DNA of 64,000 nucleotides, taken from Alphaproteobacteria bacterium. GTDB taxonomy: Bacteria; Pseudomonadota; Alphaproteobacteria; Micavibrionales; Micavibrionaceae. Shown one piece after another: positions 30,870 to 40,369 of this stretch. The translations under genes and the position numbers were made by a program. The notes below the pieces were generated by a model. That model was not told the origin of the DNA. It ran no database searches and was given only the letters and a program-made list of their open reading frames with translations. Position 1 is the stretch's first letter. Every line of letters begins with the position of its first letter. The stretch is from the NCBI GenBank assembly GCA_021775965.1, contig JAJFGV010000064.1:1-64000 (forward strand), in the 5' to 3' direction.

Positions 30870-31409
30870 ATGATGAAACCACTAACAGGAATAAACAAAT
30901 TATTTGGCGCTGCTGTTATCGGCGCACTGTCGTTCATGCCTGGATTAACCGGAGATTTTGCAAAAGCGCAAGATATGGTGGCGAAGGCTGATACGAGTGC
31001 GGTAACACCAGTTTCCCTGCCGCAGAAAGGGCCTGCTCTTGAAAGGCAGATGACCGCCTTGGAAAAAGGTGATGCCGCTCAAAACTATTCAATTAACAAT
31101 GACGGAGTTGGTGTGTTTATAAATCTGGCGAAAGATCCAGAATTTCCACCCGAACAGCTTATCAGAGCCATAAAGGCCAACTTTGTACAGCAGGGAATAG
31201 ATATTGATCTGCATACCAATAACTCAAACGGGGATTTAACCACCGTAACGTTTTTTGTGGATGGAGTTCCGTTTGCGGATGAAGATGGAAATGGAAATGG
31301 CTACACGCTCAGCAAAGTTGAGGCAGGCTTTAATAGAGTCGTAAGCGCCTTTAAACAACACCACGCCAAAGTGCCACTTCAAGAGCCTCCTGCCTCGGTT
31401 ATCCGGTAG
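30870..31409 (+). CDS. Exported hypothetical protein, 179 aa
   Basis: Unrecognised. An N-terminal signal peptide (core AAVIGALSFMPG, cleavage probably after AKA near residue 34) indicates the periplasm. The mature part is a small alpha/beta domain with LIRAIKANFVQQGIDIDLHTN near residues 90-110 and FFVDGVPFADEDGNGNG near 126-142; the DEDGNGNG acidic loop could bind calcium. A strong GGAAGGA ribosome site marks the start. It ends 2 bases from the convergent coiled-coil gene. Confidence 0.72.
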   Translation: MMKPLTGINKLFGAAVIGALSFMPGLTGDFAKAQDMVAKADTSAVTPVSLPQKGPALERQMTALEKGDAAQNYSINNDGVGVFINLAKDPEFPPEQLIRAIKANFVQQGIDIDLHTNNSNGDLTTVTFFVDGVPFADEDGNGNGYTLSKVEAGFNRVVSAFKQHHAKVPLQEPPASVIR

Positions 31410-31410
31410 A

Positions 31411-32433
31411 TTAAAAAGAAGTCTGCAAGGTTGTGTTTTCTGTCTGTGGAGCTGTATTTTCTTTTTCCAAATCAATGTTCATCTGCTCTGTTGGGGCTGG
31501 GTCTGCACAAGCACCAGAGCAGGCATTAAAAGTGTCTTTTGATGATAGCCCTTCTTTCCCAATGCCTTCCCCGTAGGTCCCTTCACCCTTCATACTCATT
31601 GCCAGAAAGTTTGAAGAGGCGAACCCACTTGACTCTGCTGCACGGATTTCTTGCCCAACTGCCGCGTCACCTTCAACCACCGCACCTTCTTGCAGTTTCT
31701 CCTGTAAAGGGCTGCTTGATTCATTCAGTGGAACACCGGAAGAATTGGGGCCTTCGATTTTTTCTATGGCTCGCGCACTCCAAAGAGTAGTTTCTTTGGC
31801 CTCAACAAGAAGTTTATGTTTTTTCTCCAATTTTTCCTGGCCGGACAAAGTTTGATCATTATCAATTTTTTCATTTGATGCTGATAAATCTTCAACCTTT
31901 TTCCCCAACTTGTCTCGTAGCTGTTGTAATTCGCTCAATTGCTGTTGCTGCATGAGCCATTGCATGTAAAGCGGATGATTGCTGTCGACTTCGCCTTTTT
32001 TAAATTTCTCTTTCCAGTCCGGTCCAAATTCTTCTTGGAGAGTCTTCTCTGTTTCAGAAATTTCTTCTTCCAAAACTTCAATTTTTTCGGTTAAGGCAGC
32101 AATTTGCTTGTTTAGCTCCTCTAACTGCTGCTCTAATAGTTGCTGAACCTGTTTCAGTGCAGAGCGCATCGCCCTTTCTTCTTTTTCTTTTTTGTTTTCG
32201 AGATTGACGGTTTCCGCAATGAGATCCTGGGCGCGGTTCATGACGCCATTGCTTTGTTCGGTGGTGCCGCCTTTTTGGCCAAGCCTCAGCGTGTTTTGCT
32301 CTTGTTCCTGAGCGGCGCGCGTGACTTTATTGACCTCATCCTTCTCGGGATTGATCAGGGCCGATAGGGTCGCGCTGTCTAAAGAGACAGGCTGTTTCGG
32401 TTGTTCGAATGTTGTGTCTTTATTTAGTCCCAT
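31411..32433 (-). CDS. Coiled-coil hypothetical protein, 340 aa
   Basis: Unrecognised cytoplasmic-type protein without signal peptide. The middle (about residues 75-210) is a long coiled coil rich in Gln, Glu, Leu and Lys (QQLLEQQLEELNKQIAAL; QWLMQQQQLSELQQLRDKL). The C-terminal third is low complexity, acidic and Ser/Gly-rich with two cysteines (CSGACADP). I choose the ATG at 32433, which has an AAGAAGG ribosome site; the open frame reaches 32457. It faces the porin gene across a 529-base gap that holds a CtrA box. Confidence 0.65.
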   Translation of the reverse strand: MGLNKDTTFEQPKQPVSLDSATLSALINPEKDEVNKVTRAAQEQEQNTLRLGQKGGTTEQSNGVMNRAQDLIAETVNLENKKEKEERAMRSALKQVQQLLEQQLEELNKQIAALTEKIEVLEEEISETEKTLQEEFGPDWKEKFKKGEVDSNHPLYMQWLMQQQQLSELQQLRDKLGKKVEDLSASNEKIDNDQTLSGQEKLEKKHKLLVEAKETTLWSARAIEKIEGPNSSGVPLNESSSPLQEKLQEGAVVEGDAAVGQEIRAAESSGFASSNFLAMSMKGEGTYGEGIGKEGLSSKDTFNACSGACADPAPTEQMNIDLEKENTAPQTENTTLQTSF

Positions 32434-32961
32434 CACACACCTTCTTATTTCCCCCACGGAGCGCGTTTTTCGCGCCTTATTCTTTGGGATAGATAGTTTC
32501 CACTAGGATACTGCCTATTTATTAATTATACGTTATGGAAAGGTAAAATTTTAGTAAAAATTGATGTATTTAAGCGGTTGATATGTTTCCATAATTGCAA
32601 AAGGAGGGCGGAAGCAACCTATGATAGTAATATGTAAGTGCGCGCCAAGTTTTGTTAAGAAAGCGTTAACCTTTGCGGCCCGGATACTATCCTTAGGTTG
32701 TGGATACTGTTGGAGCCACAACCTGTATATCAAGGCTTTAGGGGCCAAAACCGGAGTGCAAAATGCAACGCAATTTCTGCATATTTCCGGTTTGGCATTG
32801 ATCACTCCGGCTTCAATGTCGGTGCCCGTAACATCCACCTGTAGGATCGGGGATAAAATCTCGGTTTTTCTTGTGAGCCACCCCCGACTCATAAATACTT
32901 TTTAAGTCTGCGTTTGTTTCCAATTTTTTTGTGATTTATTCAGCTCCGAGGGGAAAATAAT
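32434..32961. other. Long structured intergenic region before the porin gene
   Basis: About 530 bases with no credible gene. It has a perfect CtrA-type box (32655-32670) and a hairpin with 8-base perfect arms GGTTGTGG/CCACAACC (32696-32723). A longer arm pair (32744-32755 with 32786-32796) follows, 11 pairs with one bulged A. The density of stems just downstream of a regulator box suggests a structured leader or a small RNA. Open frames on both strands here look like chance. Confidence 0.5.
32655..32670. promoter_or_regulatory. CtrA-type binding site (TTAA-N7-TTAAC)
   Basis: TTAA, seven bases, TTAAC: an exact match to the binding consensus of CtrA, the alphaproteobacterial cell-cycle and motility regulator. 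It lies 292 bases before the porin start and 222 bases before the divergent coiled-coil gene. Confidence 0.6.
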
Positions 32962-34236
32962 ATGCGTCGTCCTTACACCAAGTTATTAAACAGCCTTACA
33001 CTGCCTGTCGTTGCGACGGCTTGTTGCCTTGCCGTGAGTGCGCCAGCCCATGCGGTGGATGGTTGGGATGCCGAGAAGGCGTTGATCGAGGACGGAAAAT
33101 TTTATGCGAATATGCGCTATCGCTATGAGATGGTAGAGCAGGATAGCTTAACCCAGGATGCAAAAGCGTCGACAGTGAGAACGCGCTTTGGTTATGAGAC
33201 CGGCGTGTTCGAAGGCTTTCAGGCTTTGGGAGAGATTGAGGCTGTTGGGAAGCTTGGCTCAGAGAAATACAATGACACGGTGAACGGCAAGACAAGTTAT
33301 CCAACGGTGGCGGACCCGCATGGGGTTGAGCTGAACCAGGCGTGGATTTCCTGGTCAGGCCTGCCGGATACAAAGATTAAGGCCGGACGCCAGCGCGTCA
33401 ATATAGACAATCAACGCTTTGTTGGTGCGGTCGGTTGGCGCCAGAATGAGCAGACTTTTGATGCTGCCTTTATCGAGAATTCCAGCATTCCAGATTTGGA
33501 TTTGCAATATGGTTATATTCGCAATGTGAACAGGATTTTCGGAAGTGACCATCCGCTCGGTGATTTATCATCTGATAGCCATATTTTACATGCGGCCTAT
33601 ACGGTCGATGACTGGTTGAAGGTTGCTGCCTATGGCTACTTCCTCGATTTTGATTTGCCGGCGGCGAGTGGTTTGTCAAACCAGACCTATGGTGTACGCG
33701 CGACGGGTTCTCATTCGTTTAATGATGTGAAGTTTGCCTATCAGGCGGAATACGCCATGCAGGAAGATTACGGCAGCAGCATGCTTAATTATGATGCTGA
33801 TTACTTCCATGTGTCGCCGTCTGTTTCGTGGGGTGGTTTGACCATTGCGGCGGGTTTCGAATCTCTTGAAGGTGATGGCACCAATGCCTTTAGAACACCG
33901 CTGGCGACTTTGCATGCCTTTAATGGCTGGGCTGATAAATTCCTGGCGACACCGGCTATGGGTCTGGAAGACAGTTATGTGAAGGTTGTATACAAAGCTG
34001 ATGGTATTCATGAGTGGATAGACAGTACCAAATTCATTGCCGTTTATCATGACTTTGAATCGGAGCAAGGTAGCACCGACTACGGTACGGAATGGGACTT
34101 CAAGGTGGCGCGCAAATTGCCACACCCGGATTTTCTCAAAGGGGCCTCTGCAGAAATAAAGTATGTGAACTATGATGCAGGGACAATTTCTTCGGACACG
34201 CAGAAATATGTGTTTGTTCTGAATGTGAACTTCTAA
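32962..34236 (+). CDS. Outer-membrane porin, alginate-export-like
   Basis: A 424-residue outer-membrane beta-barrel. A signal peptide ends after AHA (about residue 31). The mature part has alternating beta-strand patterns such as MRYRYEMVEQD, LDLQYGYIRN and VKFAYQAEYAMQED, with the family segment ELNQAWISWSGLPDTKIKAGRQ near residue 125. The chain ends in phenylalanine, the usual Bam signal. This fits the alginate_exp porin group common in Gram-negative bacteria. Solute is unknown. A GAGGGGAA ribosome site precedes the ATG. Confidence 0.85.
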   Translation: MRRPYTKLLNSLTLPVVATACCLAVSAPAHAVDGWDAEKALIEDGKFYANMRYRYEMVEQDSLTQDAKASTVRTRFGYETGVFEGFQALGEIEAVGKLGSEKYNDTVNGKTSYPTVADPHGVELNQAWISWSGLPDTKIKAGRQRVNIDNQRFVGAVGWRQNEQTFDAAFIENSSIPDLDLQYGYIRNVNRIFGSDHPLGDLSSDSHILHAAYTVDDWLKVAAYGYFLDFDLPAASGLSNQTYGVRATGSHSFNDVKFAYQAEYAMQEDYGSSMLNYDADYFHVSPSVSWGGLTIAAGFESLEGDGTNAFRTPLATLHAFNGWADKFLATPAMGLEDSYVKVVYKADGIHEWIDSTKFIAVYHDFESEQGSTDYGTEWDFKVARKLPHPDFLKGASAEIKYVNYDAGTISSDTQKYVFVLNVNF

Positions 34237-34480
34237 GGGGCTAAACTTTTATTTAATCATACTCATGTATCTTATACTTAAGAGGTATAATTTTCAGCGT
34301 TATTTAATGTTACCATTAGGCTCTCTTTACGAGATTGAACTTGATCACTTCGGTGTGAGTTTGTGAAGATTTCTAAGTGTTTAGTGTGGTAGACAATTCT
34401 TATTTTGAGTATAATATTGAGGCAGTGCTTTCAGTGTTGCGTCATTCTAGAAGATTTTAACATGCAGGAGGCATATCCTA

Positions 34481-36538
34481 ATGAAGCTCAGTAATTTCAA
34501 AATCCAAGCCCGTATTTTTATGGCGTTGATCATTCCGGTTGTCGGGATGTTGGTATTTTCCGGCTATCTTACGCTTGAACAAAAGAAAATAGCCGGTGAG
34601 AATGCAAAACTGGCTGAGCTTATTCATTTTGCACCTGTTATTAGCGGACTTGTGCATGAGCTGCAAAAGGAGCGGGGGGCATCAGCCGTTTACATTAGCT
34701 CAGGTGGTGCTGGTGAGGCCAAGTCCACTATGGGAAAAATACGTTCCGAGACAGACTCGGCATTTAAGCATTTTGAGGAGAGCTTAGAGGAACTTGATCT
34801 TTCTCATTTCGATTCAGAAATGGCAAATAGAATTGGGCAAGCGGAATCGGCGCTGAAAAACCTTTCTTCGTCGCGCTCTAGTGTGGGCTCCCTTCAATGG
34901 AAGGTGCCTGATATGGCGAAGTATTACACCGGTACGATCAACCAAATGTTGGCGGTTGTTTCTTATGCTGTGGTTCTTAGCACAGATGCGGAGACAACGA
35001 AGCAGCTATCGGCTTATAATAACTTTCTGGAGGCCAAAGAAAAGTCCGGAATTGAGCGGGCGATGGGTGCTGGCGGGTTTGGTGGCGGTGTTTTTGCGCC
35101 GCTTGTATATCAGAAATTTATCTCTCTGATTGCTCAACAGGATGCTTTTCTGTTTCGTTTTGACACACTTGCCGGCGAAGAGTGGAAAAGCTTTTACAGA
35201 CAAACCGTCTCCGGGGCTGCCGTTAAGGAAGTTGAGCGTATGCGGCAGGTGGCAAGAGATGTCGGGCCGGGCGTGCTCATGGATAATGGGATTACCGGTA
35301 AGCAATGGTTCGGCACTATTACCAAGAAAATTGATCTGATGAAAACGGTGGAAGACCGGATTGCACAGGATATCGAGCATGAGGTTGTAGAGCTTAAGGA
35401 TCGTGCAACACAGATGTTTATATTAACCGCGGGTGTTTCTGCTGTTCTTTTGGGGGTTGTTGGGGTTTTTGGCTTTGTGATCGTGCGCTCTATCACGCGT
35501 CCGGTTGCAGATATTACAGCAGGCTTACAGGAGCTGGCCGATAACAATCTCGAATTTGAGGTGACAGGTACAGAGCGTAAGGATGAGATCGGTGACATTG
35601 CCAAGACCATGCTGGTCTTCAAAGAAAATGCGATTGCGCGCGCAAAGAGTGCAGAAGAGGAAGAAGTGCGCAACAAAGAGCGAATGGCGCGTACGGAGCG
35701 CATTGAGGCCCTCATTGAAAGCTTTGATGAAAAGACAGGAGATCTTTTGAATGGCTTGGCTGCGGCTGCGACCGAGATGGAAGCAACATCACAGTCCATG
35801 AGCACGATTGCCAATCAAACCAATGAGCAGGCGACAATTGTTGCTGCGGCGGCCAATGAGGCGGGGGCCAATGTTCAGAATGTAGCGTCGGCGACTGAAG
35901 AGCTGACAGCGTCTATTCAGGGCATCGCGTCACAGGTGACACAGTCGACGAAAAATGCGCAGACAGCGGCAACGTCAGTGGCGGAGACGCAAGAAACCAT
36001 GCAGCGTCTATCTGATGCGGCGGGCCGGATTGGTGAGGTCATTGGGCTGATTACCGATATCGCCGAGCAAACCAATTTGCTGGCGCTGAATGCAACGATT
36101 GAATCGGCGCGTGCCGGGGAGGCTGGTAAGGGCTTTGCAGTTGTGGCCAATGAGGTGAAATCTCTGGCTGCCCAAACCCAAAAAGCAACCGACGAAATTG
36201 CCGGTATGATCAACAGCGTTCAAACTGAAACCAACGATGCTGTTGCTGCGATTGCCAATGTCTCGAAGTTGATCGATGAGTTGAATGATACCGCAACCTC
36301 GATTGCTTCGGCGATGGAAGAGCAGACCACAGCGACGATGGAAATCTCCCGCAACGTGCAGGAGGCGTCAACCGGGACCAATGAGGTGACCGGCACGATT
36401 ACCGGGGTTAGTGATGCCGCCGGTGAATCCGGGCGTAGTGCCGGCGAGGTTCTGGGCGTGGCCAAGGAGCTTTCCGAGCGTTCCGAGACTATGAAGGTTG
36501 AGGTTGAAGGCTTCCTGAAGAACATCAGAGCCGCATAG
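34481..36538 (+). CDS. Methyl-accepting chemotaxis protein with NIT sensor domain
   Basis: A chemoreceptor of 685 residues. The first membrane helix is near residues 11-30 and a periplasmic NIT (nitrate/nitrite-sensing-type) domain lies at about 40-300, recognisable by [20 protein letters not shown]. The second membrane helix is near 308-331. HAMP follows ([19 protein letters not shown]), then the cytoplasmic signalling domain with its hairpin tip [20 protein letters not shown]. It signals to CheA and implies a motile cell. A GGAGG ribosome site precedes the ATG. A terminator ends its transcript. The actual ligand is not shown. Confidence 0.93.
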   Translation: MKLSNFKIQARIFMALIIPVVGMLVFSGYLTLEQKKIAGENAKLAELIHFAPVISGLVHELQKERGASAVYISSGGAGEAKSTMGKIRSETDSAFKHFEESLEELDLSHFDSEMANRIGQAESALKNLSSSRSSVGSLQWKVPDMAKYYTGTINQMLAVVSYAVVLSTDAETTKQLSAYNNFLEAKEKSGIERAMGAGGFGGGVFAPLVYQKFISLIAQQDAFLFRFDTLAGEEWKSFYRQTVSGAAVKEVERMRQVARDVGPGVLMDNGITGKQWFGTITKKIDLMKTVEDRIAQDIEHEVVELKDRATQMFILTAGVSAVLLGVVGVFGFVIVRSITRPVADITAGLQELADNNLEFEVTGTERKDEIGDIAKTMLVFKENAIARAKSAEEEEVRNKERMARTERIEALIESFDEKTGDLLNGLAAAATEMEATSQSMSTIANQTNEQATIVAAAANEAGANVQNVASATEELTASIQGIASQVTQSTKNAQTAATSVAETQETMQRLSDAAGRIGEVIGLITDIAEQTNLLALNATIESARAGEAGKGFAVVANEVKSLAAQTQKATDEIAGMINSVQTETNDAVAAIANVSKLIDELNDTATSIASAMEEQTTATMEISRNVQEASTGTNEVTGTITGVSDAAGESGRSAGEVLGVAKELSERSETMKVEVEGFLKNIRAA

Positions 36539-36567
36539 GCTGAGGTTTATAGCTTATTATAGGTGAG

Positions 36568-36590
36568 AGGCCCCTTGCGGGGCCTTTTTC
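36568..36590 (+). terminator. Rho-independent terminator after chemoreceptor gene
   Basis: Perfect 7-base stem AGGCCCC/GGGGCCT with TTGC loop, followed by a run of Ts. Confidence 0.92.
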
Positions 36591-36618
36591 TTGACATTTT
36601 CTGGTTTTTCCGTATATT
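36591..36618 (+). promoter_or_regulatory. rpsD: Sigma-70 promoter for rpsD
   Basis: A consensus -35 TTGACA (36591-36596), 16-base spacer and -10 TATATT (36613-36618) sit right behind the upstream terminator and about 105 bases before the rpsD start. Confidence 0.7.
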
Positions 36619-36723
36619 TCGTTCACTTCCCAAGAAAGTGGGGTCAGGTGACCCCCGTTGATTGGCCACAATAAGGGACAATCAAACCATAATGGTCTGT
36701 TGGGACAAAAAAGGAGAAAAGCA

Positions 36724-37341
36724 ATGAGTGGTAAGCGTCAAAGCGCCAAACACAAGATTGACCGCCGCGTTGGCGGCAATATGTGGGGGCGTCCCAAATC
36801 ACCCTATAACACTCGTCAAACTGCCCCCGGTATGCACGGCCAGCGCCGTAGCAAGCCAACCGATTACGGTACGCAGTTGATGGCCAAGCAAAAACTAAAG
36901 GGCTATTACGGCTCTATTGGTGAAAAACAATTCCGCCGTTACTATCATGAGGCCGACCGCCTGCGTGGCGATACTGGTCAGAATCTGGTGGGGCTGCTTG
37001 AGCGTCGTCTTGATGCCGTTATATACCGTGCGTCTTTTGTGCCGACCGTTTTTGCAGCGCGCCAGTTCATCAACCACAAACATATTTTGGTGAATGGCAA
37101 GATCGTCAATATTCCGTCTTATCAGTTAAAAGAAGGCGATGTCGTTGAGATCAAGGAAGGCTCGCACCAGCTGCCGATGGTAATCCAGGCGACACAAACG
37201 CCAGAGCGTGACATTCCGGACTATGTTGATTCCGATCTGAAAAAGATGAAAGCGACGTTCTTGCGCATTCCACAGCTGGAAGAAATTCCATACGCGGTGC
37301 AGATGGAACCGAATCTGGTCGTGGAATTTTATTCACGTTAG
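36724..37341 (+). CDS. rpsD: 30S ribosomal protein S4
   Basis: A primary 16S rRNA-binding protein that nucleates 30S assembly. The start at 36724 has an AAGGAG ribosome site; the open frame reaches 36658 but those residues are not S4. It is 205 residues with N-terminal [15 protein letters not shown], no zinc-cysteine cluster, and the S4 RNA-binding domain near residues 94-155 ([35 protein letters not shown]). It is a single-gene unit with its own promoter. Confidence 0.97.
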   Translation: MSGKRQSAKHKIDRRVGGNMWGRPKSPYNTRQTAPGMHGQRRSKPTDYGTQLMAKQKLKGYYGSIGEKQFRRYYHEADRLRGDTGQNLVGLLERRLDAVIYRASFVPTVFAARQFINHKHILVNGKIVNIPSYQLKEGDVVEIKEGSHQLPMVIQATQTPERDIPDYVDSDLKKMKATFLRIPQLEEIPYAVQMEPNLVVEFYSR

Positions 37342-37365
37342 ATTTGTTAAAAGAATTATTAGGAA

Positions 37366-37395
37366 GCCGCCCTTACTTAGGTTCGGGCGGTTTTC
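37366..37395 (+). terminator. Terminator between rpsD and trmJ
   Basis: Stem GCCGCCC/GGGCGGT with a 12-base loop followed by TTTTC on the plus strand. Its right arm lies inside the last codons of the convergent trmJ gene. Confidence 0.65.
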
Positions 37396-38125
37396 TTTGT
37401 TCTATGAGGGCTGAAACCATGCCGTGGAGTGTCCGCACCTCCTGATCGGTGAGATCGGCGCGGGTGAACATGTTTCTGATATTACGTTTCATCGTCGGAC
37501 GGATTTCTTCGGTGCGGAAGAAACGCTTTGTTTCAAGCTCGTCTTCCAGCCTTGTTAGAAATTCTTCGAGTTTTTTCTGTTCCACAGGAAAGCTGTCGCC
37601 GGGGTCTAAAACTTTATCCGGTATATCGTCGTCACCACGCAGCCATTCATAAGCCAGCAACGCCACCGATTGCGCAAGATTGAGGGAGCTGAAATCCGGA
37701 TTGGTGGGGATGGTAATCACGCCATGAGATTTGGCGATAGCATCATTGATCAGGCCCATACGTTCGGGGCCGAATATCCAGCCGATTTTCTGACCCTCAG
37801 CGGCGCGGGTGCGGCATTCTTCAATGCCGGATTTGGGGGTGTAGACAGGTTTCAACATATCGCGTGGGCGGGCGGTGGCGGCCATGACGTAATGCAGGTC
37901 GGCAATCGCCTCGGCTAATGTTTCAAAAACCTGCACAGGTTGCATTTGCGCCAGCGCACCAGCGGAATTTTTATCAGCCGCCAGGCTCGGCCATCCATCA
38001 CGGGGTTTTACAAGGCGCAATTCATCAAGGCCGAGATTAAACATCGCCCGCGCCGCCGCGCCGATATTTTCACCAAGCTGGGGATCGACGAGGATTATGA
38101 TGGGGTTTGTTGGCTGTGTGGTCAT
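37373..38125 (-). CDS. trmJ: tRNA (cytidine/uridine-2'-O-)-methyltransferase TrmJ-type
   Basis: A SPOUT-class RNA 2'-O-methyltransferase of TrmH family group 1. The N-terminal IILVDPQLGENIGAAARAMFNLGLDEL (motif 1), IGWIFGPERMGLIND (motif 2) and IPTNPDFSSLNLAQSVALLAYE (motif 3) form the trefoil-knot SAM site. The C-terminal helical extension fits TrmJ, which modifies position 32 of tRNAs. It starts 6 bases after the gltX stop, so gltX-trmJ is an operon devoted to tRNA. Confidence 0.88.
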   Translation of the reverse strand: MTTQPTNPIIILVDPQLGENIGAAARAMFNLGLDELRLVKPRDGWPSLAADKNSAGALAQMQPVQVFETLAEAIADLHYVMAATARPRDMLKPVYTPKSGIEECRTRAAEGQKIGWIFGPERMGLINDAIAKSHGVITIPTNPDFSSLNLAQSVALLAYEWLRGDDDIPDKVLDPGDSFPVEQKKLEEFLTRLEDELETKRFFRTEEIRPTMKRNIRNMFTRADLTDQEVRTLHGMVSALIEQRKPPEPK

Positions 38126-38131
38126 GGTGAC

Positions 38132-39481
38132 CTAAGCCGCTTTTTTATGGCTTTGCAGGCGCTCGCGGGTTTTGTCGGGGCCGATGAGCAGAAGGAGGTT
38201 GGCCAGTTCGGGGCCGTGTTCCATCCCGGTGAGCGCCTGACGCAGCGGCATAAACAGCTCTTTGCCCTTGCGGCCGGTTTTGTCTTTGACGGCGGCGGTC
38301 CATTCGCTCCATGTGTTTTCACTCCATGGCGCTTCGGGCAACAACGTCGCGGCTTGTTCGATAAAATCAGGGTCATTAATCACGGGATCGACCGGACCTT
38401 TGGCAACATTCCACCAGTCCTTGATGTCGGAGAGTTTTTCTAAATTGGCGCGGACGGCATTCCAGAATTCTTCATCAAGGTTTTCAAGCCCCATTTGCGC
38501 CAGTCGGACATTGATGCTTTCAAACGGTGTGTCGTGCAGGATTTTGGCATTGAGGCGCAGTAATTCATCAGGGTCGAATTTCGGCGTGCCGCGGGAAAAT
38601 TTAGAAAAATCAAAGCTCTCAATAATAGGTTTGACAGACTGAAAGGCCTCAATCGGATCAGAGGTGCCAAGACGCGCAAGCAGGCTAACCAGTGCCATTG
38701 GCTCCAGTTCTTCTTCATCGCGTAAATCCTTGATGCTCATCGAGCCGAGGCGTTTGGACAGCTTGCCGCCTTCAGCATCGGATATCAGTGATAGATGCAC
38801 GAATTCCGGCGGTGTCGCACCAAGGGCAACAAACATTTGCACATGGGCGGCGGTGTTGGAGACATGGTCTTCGCCGCGCACCACGTGGGTGATGTTAAAG
38901 TCGATGTCATCAATGACCGAGCAAAGATGATAAAGCGGGTTGCCATTTTCACGGATGACGACGGGATCGGACAGATCGGCGCCGTTGAATTTAACGGACC
39001 CGCGGATCAGGTCATTCCATTCGATCGGTTCATGTTCGAGCTTGAACCGCCAGTGCGGCGTGCGGCCTTCGTCTTCGTAGGATTTTTTTTGCTCGTTCGT
39101 GAGGTCCAGCGCAGAGCGGTCATAAATTGGTGGCTTGCCACTGGATAGCTGCGTTTTTCGTTTCAGTGATAATTCCTCGGGTGTTTCATAGCAGGCATAA
39201 AGACGGCCATCAGATTTCAGCTTTTCGATTTGTTCCTGATAGCGAGATGTGCGGGTTTTTTGATTGGCCTTTTCATCCCACTGCATACCCAGCCAGATCA
39301 GGGCGGATTCAATGTCTTCTTCATATTCGGGTTTGGAGCGCTCCTGGTCGGTGTCATCAATGCGCAGCAGGAAATGGCCGTTTTGCGCACGGGCGAACAG
39401 CCACGTGATAAACGCCGTGCGGGCATTGCCGACATGGAGATGGCCAGTGGGCGAGGGGGCAAATCGTACTTTTACGGTCAT
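38132..39481 (-). CDS. gltX: Glutamyl-tRNA synthetase
   Basis: Charges tRNA(Glu), and in Alphaproteobacteria often also tRNA(Gln) for later transamidation. HIGH appears as HLHVG in APSPTGHLHVGNA (residues 8-20) and KMSKS appears as KLSKR near residue 240. The 449-residue length and the C-terminal anticodon-binding helical domain indicate the full synthetase rather than the truncated GluQ-RS. Many Alphaproteobacteria have two gltX copies; whether this is the only one cannot be seen here. Confidence 0.94.
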   Translation of the reverse strand: MTVKVRFAPSPTGHLHVGNARTAFITWLFARAQNGHFLLRIDDTDQERSKPEYEEDIESALIWLGMQWDEKANQKTRTSRYQEQIEKLKSDGRLYACYETPEELSLKRKTQLSSGKPPIYDRSALDLTNEQKKSYEDEGRTPHWRFKLEHEPIEWNDLIRGSVKFNGADLSDPVVIRENGNPLYHLCSVIDDIDFNITHVVRGEDHVSNTAAHVQMFVALGATPPEFVHLSLISDAEGGKLSKRLGSMSIKDLRDEEELEPMALVSLLARLGTSDPIEAFQSVKPIIESFDFSKFSRGTPKFDPDELLRLNAKILHDTPFESINVRLAQMGLENLDEEFWNAVRANLEKLSDIKDWWNVAKGPVDPVINDPDFIEQAATLLPEAPWSENTWSEWTAAVKDKTGRKGKELFMPLRQALTGMEHGPELANLLLLIGPDKTRERLQSHKKAA

Positions 39482-39557
39482 GAGTTTTTCCTGTTAAACC
39501 AGTAGTCCCCGCCGCTTATAGCGGAGATTTAGGCAAAAATAAAGCGTTGTGTGGGTG

Positions 39558-40310
39558 TTAGTGGATGTGTAGTTCGTTAGGCGGAAGCGGATGAAGCTTT
39601 GAATGATTGAGAGCCAAGTATATCTGAAAGTCTTCAGGAAGTTGCTTTATGAGGGAAACGGGCCTTTCTGTTGTATCTCTTCTACCTTGACCTGCAATAC
39701 GAGGATCGGAGGCCTTAAGGCAGGTTTGGATTTCCTGATGAAGCTGCTGCTTTATCAGGATTTCCTCAGGCCGATTTTCAATCTCCAAAACCCTTGCCAT
39801 GACTTTTTCTGCCAGATACAGGTAATCAAAAACCTTATAAGTTCCTTTTCTTTTCTTCCATTCATCGCGGGCATTTTTCTCCAGAATAGCTCCTTTGGTG
39901 CTATGGACGAGTTGCTGTGCCGTAATAACTCCGTTATCAACAATATGCTCAATATATTTGTCAAAGCTGTCAGTTAAGAGCGTGCTGCTGTTCGGTAAGT
40001 ATGGACCTTCTGCGGCCCGGGCCAGTTTTCGTGGATCAAGATCATGTGGGATATGATGAACAGACTGTACCAGGTACTTGTAGGAGTTCAGAAGGTAGCA
40101 AAGCTTATAAAATCCTTTTTCTTTTGTGGCTTCGGCAGCGTCCAAAAAATCCTTTGCCCGTAGCAGATGATCCACTTTCGGTGTGAACCAACTTTGCTCG
40201 TTAAACGTCTCAGCCGTTCCTTGTGTTTCTACCCCTTGATTATTTGGCTCTATTGCCCACAGGGGTGTGACCAGAACATTTTCATCTAAATTTACTAAAG
40301 CTACGCCCAT
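39558..40310 (-). CDS. Hypothetical protein, 250 aa
   Basis: Unrecognised, soluble, largely helical. The N-terminal 30 residues form a hydrophobic strand pair (ALVNLDENVLVTPLWAIEP). The middle has aromatic-rich helices (KLCYLLNSYKYLVQSVHHI; YKVFDYLYLAEKVMARVLE) and the tail is Pro/His-rich. No signal peptide. It is AT-rich against the neighbouring gltX and nadE genes and lies 59 bases after nadE on the same strand, so it looks like an accessory gene. Confidence 0.65.
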   Translation of the reverse strand: MGVALVNLDENVLVTPLWAIEPNNQGVETQGTAETFNEQSWFTPKVDHLLRAKDFLDAAEATKEKGFYKLCYLLNSYKYLVQSVHHIPHDLDPRKLARAAEGPYLPNSSTLLTDSFDKYIEHIVDNGVITAQQLVHSTKGAILEKNARDEWKKRKGTYKVFDYLYLAEKVMARVLEIENRPEEILIKQQLHQEIQTCLKASDPRIAGQGRRDTTERPVSLIKQLPEDFQIYLALNHSKLHPLPPNELHIH

Positions 40311-40369
40311 AGATACTCCTTATGACAACAGAGTGTAGGGAATGTAGCTATGCATGTCAAACAGGGCGG

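Noticed and set aside
32551-32892. 113-codon minus frame and 94-codon plus frame in the porin leader
   Set aside because: Neither has a ribosome site or protein-like composition, and they overlap the hairpins; chance frames are more likely.
36658-36723. N-terminal extension of S4
   Set aside because: The 22 residues are not part of S4, and the ATG at 36724 has the ribosome site.
39075-39090. Eight-T run inside gltX as a slippage site
   Set aside because: Short A/T runs of this length are common and gltX is essential; no sign of an alternative frame.
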